In this document: positions 1 to 6,648 of the stretch, piece by piece | Layout of the letters: each line of letters begins with the position of its first letter | How positions within the stretch are numbered: position 1 is the first letter of the stretch | DNA from: JACQQW01 sp964520655 | GTDB lineage: Bacteria; Omnitrophota; Gorgyraeia; Zapsychrales; Fredricksoniimonadaceae | NCBI GenBank assembly: GCA_964520655.1 | Contig: CAZFNI010000014.1 | Coordinates: 1-54,793 of the forward strand | Direction of reading: 5' to 3' | Length of the DNA stretch: 54,793 bases | Position numbers and translations under genes: made by a program | Notes under the pieces: model-generated | What the model saw: only the letters and a program-made list of their open reading frames with translations | The model's database searches: none | Told to the model about the DNA's origin: nothing

Positions 1-388
1 GAGCCAATAGGTCGCGGCCCATTTCGGTCTGACCAAAACTTTCCGGCACGATGCGTTCTTTCTCATACGGACTTAAGTTGACCCACAGGTCTTTTTCGGG
101 AACGGTAATGCTGGCAAGAAAATATTTAATGAGCTTATTGGCCTCAGTCTCAATAAGGTGACCGTCCCCTTTATCTAAAATAAATTCAAGCTGAAATGGA
201 TCTTCCGGGTGGACTTTAATGCCTTTTAAGATGGGAAGATCGGCGGCAGGTCTTAACTGGACCATCGTGCCGGGAGCCGGCAAAGCAATCTCTCCGGCGG
301 ACACAAATGGACAAAACCCAATATTTAGAATAATGGTTGATATAAGCGTTAGCGTAAGGGAATTCGTAAACCAGCGATCTTGGTGCAC
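1..388 (-). CDS. N-terminal part of a large secreted protein of unknown function, paralogue of the 8925..13982 product (truncated by window edge)
   Basis: About 129 residues are present; the rest lies outside the window. The only plausible start is a GTG at 388. No ATG, GTG or TTG follows in frame through the signal region, and an in-frame stop at 434..436 closes the frame upstream. Residues 1-31 look like a signal peptide: an Arg, then a hydrophobic run, then VSA before the mature part. The mature part matches residues 23-122 of the 1685-residue protein encoded at 8925..13982, sharing the strings LIKYF, WVNLSPYE, FGQT, MG and DLL. It is the last visible gene of the operon that begins with lipB. 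No clear Shine-Dalgarno sequence precedes the start. Function unknown; export to the periplasm or surface is inferred from the signal peptide. Confidence 0.75.
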   Translation of the reverse strand, partial: MHQDRWFTNSLTLTLISTIILNIGFCPFVSAGEIALPAPGTMVQLRPAADLPILKGIKVHPEDPFQLEFILDKGDGHLIETEANKLIKYFLASITVPEKDLWVNLSPYEKERIVPESFGQTEMGRDLLA

Positions 389-433
389 AATATAGTATAC
401 ATTGTATAGATATTGTTTGCCAGTGAGCGAAGA

Positions 434-1090
434 TCAACCATCAGAACATCCTGACTTATCTGGTAGTGCCGGCCGATTCTGTGGGCACCTTGCCTGGCAT
501 TTGGTCACGTGGTCGCATTGGTCAAAATCCACATAGGTCACTTCTGGCGGAGGCGAGGTAAACTTGCGGTCCTGCCCTTCACAAAACACAGTTCTTTTCT
601 CTAATTTACCGCAGGCACATCCAGAAAAGTCCGAACATTCCACTTCAGACGGCCCTTTGCAGACAGTTTTTCCTTCGCTCATTGTGGGAACACTGCACCG
701 GCGAGTCCTCACACCTGTCCCGCAGCGGGTGGAACATTGTCCCCACGCCGACCATAGCGGATCCGTACAGCTGTCCACGCTCACGATCTGTGGATGCTGC
801 TGGGCCCACCCCATAAAATTGCCCCACTCTTTTTTACTGCGCGCGGGGATGAACAGCGGACGCCCATTGGTCGATGTGATCACCTTGCAATCCCCAAAAG
901 CACTAAAACGGGTAGGCTTTGTCGTCCCCCGGCAACCTTGAGATGAAGCCCCCTCACAATTGACCTGTGCAACACTCTGCTGGTCTGCCCCGGCCTGAAC
1001 CGATGGGTTATCCTTATAAAATATGTCCGCGGATGCTGTTGAGGCCAGTAATAAAAACACAGACAAAAATATCAGCATTCTTAAATACAT
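434..1090 (-). CDS. secreted cysteine-rich protein with a thrombospondin type 1 repeat
   Basis: 218 residues. Residues 1-21 form a signal peptide ending in ASTASA. Residues 113-158 match a thrombospondin type 1 repeat: W113 and W116 in WSAWGQC, then CSTRCGTGVRTRRC with C119, C123 and C132, followed by C144, C152 and C158. The basic R/W ladder and six cysteines are those of the animal family. Further cysteines before and after suggest more disulfides, so the protein is probably folded outside the cytoplasm. The start is preceded by the strong site GAGGTGAGGT. It lies 14 bases after the TonB-like gene and 45 bases before the partial giant protein, probably in one transcript. TSR domains usually bind proteins or glycans; here the role is unknown, with adhesion or surface assembly as a guess. 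Confidence 0.85.
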   Translation of the reverse strand: MYLRMLIFLSVFLLLASTASADIFYKDNPSVQAGADQQSVAQVNCEGASSQGCRGTTKPTRFSAFGDCKVITSTNGRPLFIPARSKKEWGNFMGWAQQHPQIVSVDSCTDPLWSAWGQCSTRCGTGVRTRRCSVPTMSEGKTVCKGPSEVECSDFSGCACGKLEKRTVFCEGQDRKFTSPPPEVTYVDFDQCDHVTKCQARCPQNRPALPDKSGCSDG

Positions 1091-1104
1091 ACCTCACCTC
1101 ACTG

Positions 1105-1770
1105 TTAGTCTTTTACCTGAAACTGGATCTCAATATTAAACGTATATTCCGGAAGCGTCATCCCCTTTAAAAAAGGAGGGAATACGCATTCTTTGATGCT
1201 CTTATGGGAAATGTCTTTTAAATGCTGCGACGCATGAGAACGATCGTCAATGACCTGAGAAGCCTTTAATGAGCCGTCGGAAGAGATCACAAATGTCAAA
1301 TACACACCGCCTCCCTCAGGCGTTTGCTGGTAATTTTCATACACCTTGTTCTCAATACGGCTGCGCACCATTTCATTATACGCGGCATAAGCAGGGTTAT
1401 TGATCTTCTCCGATTTAATGGGAGTAACAGAAATTTTCTGTTCCTTAGGGCTGGAAGCAATGCGTTCGCGTTTGCGGTCAACCATCATGAAACTTTTCGG
1501 CAATGTGCCTGGATGATTTAATTTGACCCCAACGGCATTATCTTTGGGGGCCGCAACGGTATTTTTCAGGTCCAGCTGCTGGGCGGGCTTGACCGGACGG
1601 TCTTTAAGATCAACCCTTTTGCGTTGTTCCGGTTTTACCGTGATCTCAACACCTTTGACCTTATGTTTCTTGACCTCAACAGGCATGTGCAGCAAATAAC
1701 TGCCGCAGACCGCCGCTGTATGCAGGGCCACCGAAATAAAGACCGCTTTGGGCAAAAAATCATCGAACAT
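1105..1770 (-). CDS. TonB-family energy-transducer-like protein
   Basis: 221 residues from the ATG at 1770, which overlaps the previous gene's stop as TAATG and has GAGAAG upstream. A longer frame upstream exists but would run far into the glycosyltransferase gene. Residues 8-27 are a single N-terminal membrane anchor. A basic, Pro/Lys-rich spacer follows. From about residue 125 there is a TonB C-terminal fold, with NEMVRSRIENKVYENY, then GGGVYLTFVISSDGSL, then a late FPPF. TonB proteins span the periplasm and pass proton-motive energy from ExbB-ExbD to outer-membrane receptors. No exbB, exbD or receptor gene is visible here, so it could instead serve an envelope assembly or secretion role. 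Confidence 0.75.
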   Translation of the reverse strand: MFDDFLPKAVFISVALHTAAVCGSYLLHMPVEVKKHKVKGVEITVKPEQRKRVDLKDRPVKPAQQLDLKNTVAAPKDNAVGVKLNHPGTLPKSFMMVDRKRERIASSPKEQKISVTPIKSEKINNPAYAAYNEMVRSRIENKVYENYQQTPEGGGVYLTFVISSDGSLKASQVIDDRSHASQHLKDISHKSIKECVFPPFLKGMTLPEYTFNIEIQFQVKD

Positions 1771-2438
1771 TATCTTCTCGTTGATTCCTTGAATAAATAC
1801 ACAATGAACCTCCATGTATCGCGCAGCGGACGGATCTTGCTTTTCTCGTCCCGGTATATCGTTGTGATGGGAGCATTATCGATCCTAAATCCTTTTTTGT
1901 TGGCCTGGATCAACAGCTCCGTCTCGATCTCAAAATCCGTACACTCTAGTTTAACCTGCTTGAGCACATCCTTTGTCATGAAACGAAAACCACATTGGGA
2001 ATCAATGATCCGCTGCTGACAGATGCTGGAAATGATCCAGGACATGAATTTATTCGTGATCAATCTTATCAAGGGCATCCCCTTAGGGTCATGCATCCTG
2101 TTGCCGTTAATGACCTGAGCATGTGCCGCTTCATATCTATTAAGAAAGTGCTTAATGTCCGCAGAGTCATGCTGGCCATCCCCATCGAGTGTGATCACAG
2201 CGTCGATATCCTGTTTAAGGGCATACACAAAGCCCAAACGCAGAGCATTACCCTTACCGCTCTTGCGGCCGGTGGAAATAACCTCTGCTCCGGCATTCCG
2301 CGCTAAATCTGCTGTATCATCTTGTGATCCGTCATCAATGACCACAACCCTGTGCCCCAAGACTTTAATGGACGCTACAACCCTGGCAATGAACTTGGCT
2401 TCGTTATGCGCGGGAACAATGATCAATAATCGGGTCAT
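1770..2438 (-). CDS. family 2 glycosyltransferase, dolichol-phosphate mannosyltransferase-like
   Basis: 222 residues. The GT-A fold signature is clear: VPAHNE at 9-13, VVVIDDGSQDDT at about 31-42, GKGNALRLG at 61-69 and the metal/nucleotide motif LDGDGQH at 84-90, followed by a CGFR motif. The length matches the soluble catalytic domain of polyprenyl-phosphate-sugar synthases, with no added membrane segments. Such enzymes move a hexose from a nucleotide sugar to a lipid phosphate or glycan. The start overlaps the stop of the acyltransferase gene by four bases and the end shares a base with the TonB-like start, so it is one operon. Donor and acceptor cannot be read from sequence. Confidence 0.85.
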   Translation of the reverse strand: MTRLLIIVPAHNEAKFIARVVASIKVLGHRVVVIDDGSQDDTADLARNAGAEVISTGRKSGKGNALRLGFVYALKQDIDAVITLDGDGQHDSADIKHFLNRYEAAHAQVINGNRMHDPKGMPLIRLITNKFMSWIISSICQQRIIDSQCGFRFMTKDVLKQVKLECTDFEIETELLIQANKKGFRIDNAPITTIYRDEKSKIRPLRDTWRFIVYLFKESTRR

Positions 2439-3295
2439 ATTTCATACTTTCGGAACATCAGCCACTGATCCGGATATTTTCTGATCTCATCCTCAATGGC
2501 CGGCACGTACTGACGCATCAGATCCATCATATCTTCATCGGTATATTTGGCTTTTTTCTGTTGGGGAGGATAAATGGGTTTCATAAAATCAATATAAAAA
2601 TCATCATTGGGCATACGGATAAAGAATGCCGGAATGATCGGCGCCCCCGTCTTTAACGAGAACAAAGCCGCACCCTTAGGGATAATGGTCTTAAAACCAA
2701 AAAAATCCATAGGGATCCCGTGCTGAGTAAAATCACGTTCCGCAAGAATAGCCAGCAGGCGGTTATCTTTCAAATGCTCGATGCAGCGACGTATTGCGGT
2801 TGTCGTCGGTATGACCGTTGTTCCAAAGAATTCCCGCTGGGCGTTGAAAAAAGCATTCACCCGGGGGTCTTGATGCGGCAGCGCCACGATCGATAGTGGA
2901 TACCCCAGCTTGGCTAAGACCGCCCCAGCCAATTCCCAATTCCCCAAATGCGCACTGATCACGATGCACCCCTTATTACGGGAGATGACTTCATTTAAGA
3001 ACTCCGCATTGCTCACATGCACGTGATTAGCGATAAAATCACTGTCCAAATATTTCGTTTGCGTAAAAAAATCCGCAAGGTATTTCCCAAAATTACGAAA
3101 GACGCCCCGTACAAGTTTCGCAGGGACATGGTCTGATCTTAATACTTTCTTTAAATTAGATTCAACGGAGAGGCGATCCTGCCTGGAAAAAAGATAATGG
3201 CAGTCCGCCAAGATCAACGCAAATACATACGCCATCCTGCGGGGCATAGCCCTGGTGATATAGTATGCGATCTGATACAAATAATAATTACCCAA
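2435..3295 (-). CDS. LpxL/HtrB-family lipid acyltransferase
   Basis: 286 residues, close to the family's usual size of about 300. The catalytic motif HxxxxE is seen as HLGNWE, with H116 and E121. It is followed by a conserved block with AERDFTQHGIPMDFFG and GAALFSLKTGAPIIPAFF. A hydrophobic stretch near residues 20-36 would tether it to the inner membrane. Family members add a secondary acyl chain to lipid A or to other glycolipids, using acyl-ACP. It sits between two glycosyltransferase genes, ten bases after the MGDG-synthase-type enzyme, which supports a role in glycolipid or lipid A assembly. The exact substrate is inferred only. Confidence 0.85.
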   Translation of the reverse strand: MGNYYLYQIAYYITRAMPRRMAYVFALILADCHYLFSRQDRLSVESNLKKVLRSDHVPAKLVRGVFRNFGKYLADFFTQTKYLDSDFIANHVHVSNAEFLNEVISRNKGCIVISAHLGNWELAGAVLAKLGYPLSIVALPHQDPRVNAFFNAQREFFGTTVIPTTTAIRRCIEHLKDNRLLAILAERDFTQHGIPMDFFGFKTIIPKGAALFSLKTGAPIIPAFFIRMPNDDFYIDFMKPIYPPQQKKAKYTDEDMMDLMRQYVPAIEDEIRKYPDQWLMFRKYEI

Positions 3296-3304
3296 ATCTC
3301 ATCC

Positions 3305-4429
3305 CTAATGGCTTAACACAAATTTGGCGATATTCTCGGCGGCGTTTGGCATGCCATGTTCAAGGGCCTTTGCACGCATCCGTTTTAACTGCGCGGGCGA
3401 TCTTAATAAGTCCTCGATCGCCGTCCCGATCTGTTTCTTGTCATCAACCCGGGCCGCTATCCCGCTTGAGACCAAAAATTGGGCATTACGCTCTTCCTGG
3501 CCCGGTATGGGATCAATGATGAGCATGGGCAAACCCTTGGCCAAACATTCAGAGGTAGTCATCCCGCCTGGCTTACTGACGATCAGCGATGAAACAGACA
3601 TCAACTCATCGACATTGGTCGCGTAATCATACGTGATCAGCTTCTTATCCGCTTTAACTTTCAGTTTTTTCAGCCAGCGCATCAGCTTCTCATTGGTGCC
3701 GGCGATCACAATGATCTGCAGTCTTAAATCTAACCGCATCATGGAGCGGACGGCATCCTTGATCGGACCAAGCCCCTGCCCCCCGCCCATCACCAATACT
3801 GTTGGCACATCCAGATCTATCCCCAGCTTTTTGGCGACGTGCGCATTATCCACCTCGAGCGCGAACTTGTCCCTGATCGGAATGCCATAAACCTTGATGC
3901 GATCCGCCCCAACACCTTCTTTGACGTAACGTTCCTTGGCCTCTTGAGAAGGGACAATATAATAATCGACGCCTGGATGAAGCCAATACAAATGCGGCGC
4001 GAAATCCGTCAATACACCCACGACTTTGAAAGATAATCCATTTGCCTGTTTATAATCTGCGACCATACCGCAAGGAAAAGCCTGAGTGCAGATGACTACC
4101 TCAGGCTTGAAATTCTCGATCAATGATTTTAATTTTTTATGGGAGGATTTGTAGACCTTTTCCTTCCACTTGGCAGAAGCTTTGATGACTTTAGGATTAT
4201 CATAGAGATATTCCCAAATTTGCGGAGCGCGTTTGATCACCCCCATATAGGCGGTATTGACGATCTTTTCCATCACGGGATAAGTGTAGCCAAAACCATT
4301 GATGCTCATGATCTCGCAATCAGGATTGAGGCTTTTGAGGGACTTCGAAATAGCGACAGCGCTCTGACGGTGCCCGGAGACCTGGGAAATGTACATCAGC
4401 AGAACGCGCTTAGGTTTATATTGGACCAT
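3305..4429 (-). CDS. MGDG-synthase/MurG-type glycosyltransferase (GT28-like)
   Basis: 374 residues from the ATG at 4429, one base past the stop of the lipoyl-domain gene; an upstream in-frame start would overlap that gene. The N-terminal domain has the loop ISQVSGHRQSA at about 14-24, typical of monogalactosyldiacylglycerol synthases. The C-terminal domain has a glycine-rich GGGQGLG at 215-221 and the nucleotide-sugar site SKPGGMTTSE at 285-294, followed by PGQEERNA. It probably transfers a sugar from a nucleotide donor to diacylglycerol or a similar lipid at the inner face of the membrane. The neighbouring acyltransferase and GT2 gene fit glycolipid synthesis. Processive or non-processive action cannot be told. 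Confidence 0.82.
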   Translation of the reverse strand: MVQYKPKRVLLMYISQVSGHRQSAVAISKSLKSLNPDCEIMSINGFGYTYPVMEKIVNTAYMGVIKRAPQIWEYLYDNPKVIKASAKWKEKVYKSSHKKLKSLIENFKPEVVICTQAFPCGMVADYKQANGLSFKVVGVLTDFAPHLYWLHPGVDYYIVPSQEAKERYVKEGVGADRIKVYGIPIRDKFALEVDNAHVAKKLGIDLDVPTVLVMGGGQGLGPIKDAVRSMMRLDLRLQIIVIAGTNEKLMRWLKKLKVKADKKLITYDYATNVDELMSVSSLIVSKPGGMTTSECLAKGLPMLIIDPIPGQEERNAQFLVSSGIAARVDDKKQIGTAIEDLLRSPAQLKRMRAKALEHGMPNAAENIAKFVLSH

Positions 4430-4430
4430 A

Positions 4431-4661
4431 TTATTCGATGACACCCAAGATTGCACCAACGCTTGCTTCTGCTCCAGCTGGAACAGCGATCGACTTGACC
4501 CGGCCTTTAGCGGGTGCCTCTACACAAAAAGACGCCTTATCCGTCACCACTTCCAGAACCTCGTCACCGGCATTAACATCCTGCCCCGGATTAACGTGCC
4601 AGCAGGCCACCACAGCCTTAGTTATCCCGTCACCCAATTCTGGCAAAATGATATTTGTCAT
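4431..4661 (-). CDS. free-standing lipoyl (biotinyl/lipoyl-attachment) domain protein
   Basis: 76 residues that are exactly one lipoyl domain and nothing else. The fold is that of the N-terminal domain of 2-oxo-acid dehydrogenase E2 subunits: PELGDGITKAVV, then GDEVLEVVTDKAS with the modifiable K42, then PAKGRVKSI and a closing VGAILGVIE. No peripheral-subunit-binding or catalytic acyltransferase domain follows. The gene overlaps the end of lipB by four bases, so the octanoyltransferase and a likely substrate are translated together. Possible roles are a detached E2 arm working with a complex encoded elsewhere, or a lipoyl carrier for another pathway. Biotinylation is less likely, because the sequence has DKA rather than the MKM typical of biotin carriers. 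Confidence 0.85.
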   Translation of the reverse strand: MTNIILPELGDGITKAVVACWHVNPGQDVNAGDEVLEVVTDKASFCVEAPAKGRVKSIAVPAGAEASVGAILGVIE

Positions 4662-5296
4662 ATGACCCGCATCACTCTTTTGAAATTATCAGTAAATTTT
4701 TGCTCAACATCCATCATGACGACCGGAGCCTTGGATAACTGCTGCATGGATGTCATTTGTACATCAAGACCGCAGGGTCTGATAAATCGATATAGCTTCA
4801 AGTCAGTGTTGACATTGATGCCTAACCCATGAAAAGTGACCCATTTGCGTACGCCGACACCGATCGAAACGATCTTTTTGGGGCCGACGAACACCCCGCG
4901 TTTGCCTTCAACACTTATTGCCAATATACCAAAATTACTTAATAAATCAACGGCAACCTGCTCTAAGCGCTGCATATACAGCTTCAGGTCCTTATTCATG
5001 TAATTCAAATTCATGATCACATACACAACCAGCTGACCTGGCATATGCATGGTGACATCCCCGCCGCGGTCGATGGGATAAATGCCGATCCCATTGGCAA
5101 TGATCTCATCGCGGGAATAGATCAGACTATCCGGCTTGGTCATGCGGCCAAGAGTGATCACAGCCGGGTGTTCGCAAAAGATCAACCGGCCGCAAGCACC
5201 GGCTAAAACCTCATCGACAATGGCTCGCTGTTTAGCATAAGCCTCCTGATAGTCGATCAATCCCCAGTTTTCTATCTTAATTACTGCATCCGTCAT
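4658..5296 (-). CDS. lipB: lipoyl(octanoyl) transferase
   Basis: 212 residues, the normal family size. LipB moves octanoate from acyl carrier protein to the lysine of lipoyl domains, the first step of lipoate assembly. Seen here: RGGDVTMHMPGQLVVY (77-92), the catalytic-site lysine in KKIVSIGVGVRKW (K141), FHGLGINV, and the nucleophile in RPCGL (C175). It is the first gene of the operon running to the window start and overlaps the small lipoyl-domain gene by ATGA. lipA is not in the window. A long inverted repeat lies immediately upstream, and no convincing promoter was identified there. Confidence 0.95.
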   Translation of the reverse strand: MTDAVIKIENWGLIDYQEAYAKQRAIVDEVLAGACGRLIFCEHPAVITLGRMTKPDSLIYSRDEIIANGIGIYPIDRGGDVTMHMPGQLVVYVIMNLNYMNKDLKLYMQRLEQVAVDLLSNFGILAISVEGKRGVFVGPKKIVSIGVGVRKWVTFHGLGINVNTDLKLYRFIRPCGLDVQMTSMQQLSKAPVVMMDVEQKFTDNFKRVMRVI

Positions 5297-5319
5297 AGCA
5301 TATGGAACTTATTATTTAA

Positions 5320-5482
5320 AAAGGGTTGGGGCAAGTTCATGAGGAACGAAACATCCCCCGTCACATGCTCCCCAACCAAAAAAAACAAACGATCAACCTC
5401 AACCACACGCCAAACGAACACGTGCATGTGTTACGGGGGCTGGGGGGTGTTGAGTGACGAATGAAGCTTGACCCAACCCTTT
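5320..5482. repeat. long imperfect inverted repeat filling the lipB-idh intergenic gap
   Basis: The outer arms 5320..5340 and 5461..5482 are inverted copies: AAAGGGTTGGG, one mismatch, CAAG, a one-base bulge, then TTCAT. A second pair of arms lies inside. 5355..5368 (CCCCCGTCACATGC) pairs with 5424..5439 (GCATGTGTTACGGGGG), with two extra bases. The stretches between arms align loosely, leaving a loop of about 55 bases. The whole 163 bases could fold into one long hairpin. It could be a MITE or another non-autonomous element, or a structured RNA. No clear target-site duplication was found. No other copy was noticed in the window. Confidence 0.7.
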
Positions 5483-5503
5483 CAAATACAATGTACAGAC
5501 ATA

Positions 5504-5533
5504 CAAAAGCCGCTGGAATATCCAACGGCTTTG
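5504..5533 (-). terminator. intrinsic terminator after isocitrate dehydrogenase
   Basis: A 12-pair stem with one wobble, AAAGCCGTTGGA / TCCAGCGGCTTT, surrounds a 3-base loop about 24 bases after the stop of the isocitrate dehydrogenase gene. On the minus strand the 3' arm ends in TTTTGT, a short U-rich tail. It would close the aspartate aminotransferase-pilT-idh transcript before the inverted repeat and lipB. Confidence 0.75.
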
Positions 5534-5556
5534 TACTTCTACAGATCTAACATCGT

Positions 5557-6636
5557 TTACAGCTTCTTGCAAATCGCTTCCGCCATCTGCATGGTCGAGG
5601 CCGCCGTTGGATCGTTACGGTCTTTCTTTAGATCATAGGTGACATCTTTGCCTTCACGAAGGACGACGCGCACCGCATTCTCCAAACGCTTGGCGGCGTC
5701 CGTCTCCCCTAAATGCTTAAGCATCAGCACGCTGGAAAGGATTGTTGCCGTCGGATTGACTTTATTCTGCCCTGTATATTTTGGAGCAGAACCATGCACA
5801 GGCTCAAATAAAGCGATCTCATCACCGTAATTGGCCCCGGAGGCGATCCCCAAGCCGCCGATCAACCCGGCGCACAGATCGGAGACGATATCCCCGTACA
5901 AATTGGGCAAGACCAGCATGTCATACAAATGAGTGGACTGGACTAACTGCATACACATATTGTCAACGATACAATCATTGAATTCCACACGCCCCTTATA
6001 TTCCTCGGCTACTTCCTGGGCGCTCCTCAAAAAAAGCCCGTCAGAGAATTTCATGATATTCGCTTTATGAACAGCCGTGACCTTCTTACGTCCATTTTTA
6101 ACCGCATATTCAAAGGCAGCACGCACAATACGCTTGGAGGCTTCGGCAGATATCGGTTTGATCGAGACCGCAGAACCTGCGCGCACTTTCTTGGCCGAAA
6201 AACTATTGACCTTCTCAATGACCGCTTCACATTCCGCCGTCCCCTTATCAAATTCAATACCCGCATAAAGATCTTCGGTGTTCTCGCGGAAAATTACCAG
6301 ATCAACATTCTTGATCGGTGTTTTGGTGCCTTCAAAATAATTACAGGGACGGACACAAGCATAGAGATCCAATGCCTGGCGCAGCTGCACATTGACAGAA
6401 CGAAAACCCTTGCCAATAGGCGTTGTGATAGGTCCCTTGATCGCTGTTTTGGTGCGGCGTATCGCTTTTAAAACATCATCTGTCAACGGAACGCCGTGTT
6501 TAGCGATCGACTTCTCACCGACTTCCTGGACATCCCAATCGATCTTAACGCCGGTAGCCTCGACACAAAGACGCATCGCATTTGTGACCTCCGGTCCCAC
6601 CCCATCGCCAGGTAATAATGTTACTGGATGTGCCAT
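5557..6636 (-). CDS. isocitrate dehydrogenase (isocitrate/isopropylmalate dehydrogenase family)
   Basis: 359 residues, a typical short-form length. Opens with LLPGDGVGPEV, the family start. The substrate loop SVNVQLRQALDLYACVRP (80-97) has the Ser, Asn and Arg pattern of isocitrate rather than isopropylmalate enzymes. The metal and catalytic segments HKANIMK and YGDIVSDL are present, and the coenzyme loop reads HGSAPKYTGQ. It converts isocitrate to 2-oxoglutarate in the citric acid cycle. AAGGAG precedes the start, 12 bases after pilT, so it is probably the last gene of that transcript and is followed by a terminator. Homoisocitrate dehydrogenase is a less likely alternative. NAD versus NADP use was not settled. 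Confidence 0.85.
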   Translation of the reverse strand: MAHPVTLLPGDGVGPEVTNAMRLCVEATGVKIDWDVQEVGEKSIAKHGVPLTDDVLKAIRRTKTAIKGPITTPIGKGFRSVNVQLRQALDLYACVRPCNYFEGTKTPIKNVDLVIFRENTEDLYAGIEFDKGTAECEAVIEKVNSFSAKKVRAGSAVSIKPISAEASKRIVRAAFEYAVKNGRKKVTAVHKANIMKFSDGLFLRSAQEVAEEYKGRVEFNDCIVDNMCMQLVQSTHLYDMLVLPNLYGDIVSDLCAGLIGGLGIASGANYGDEIALFEPVHGSAPKYTGQNKVNPTATILSSVLMLKHLGETDAAKRLENAVRVVLREGKDVTYDLKKDRNDPTAASTMQMAEAICKKL

Positions 6637-6648
6637 AAGACTCCTTCG

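Noticed and set aside
564..941. Open frame on the plus strand inside the TSR gene
   Set aside because: It is antisense to a gene with a signal peptide and a clear domain, has no binding site and resembles nothing.
5297..5556. A small gene in the lipB-idh gap
   Set aside because: No frame with a start and binding site; the gap is accounted for by the inverted repeat and the terminator.
6067..6471. Plus-strand open frame of 134 codons antisense to isocitrate dehydrogenase
   Set aside because: The minus-strand frame has full enzyme motifs; the plus frame is a compositional shadow.
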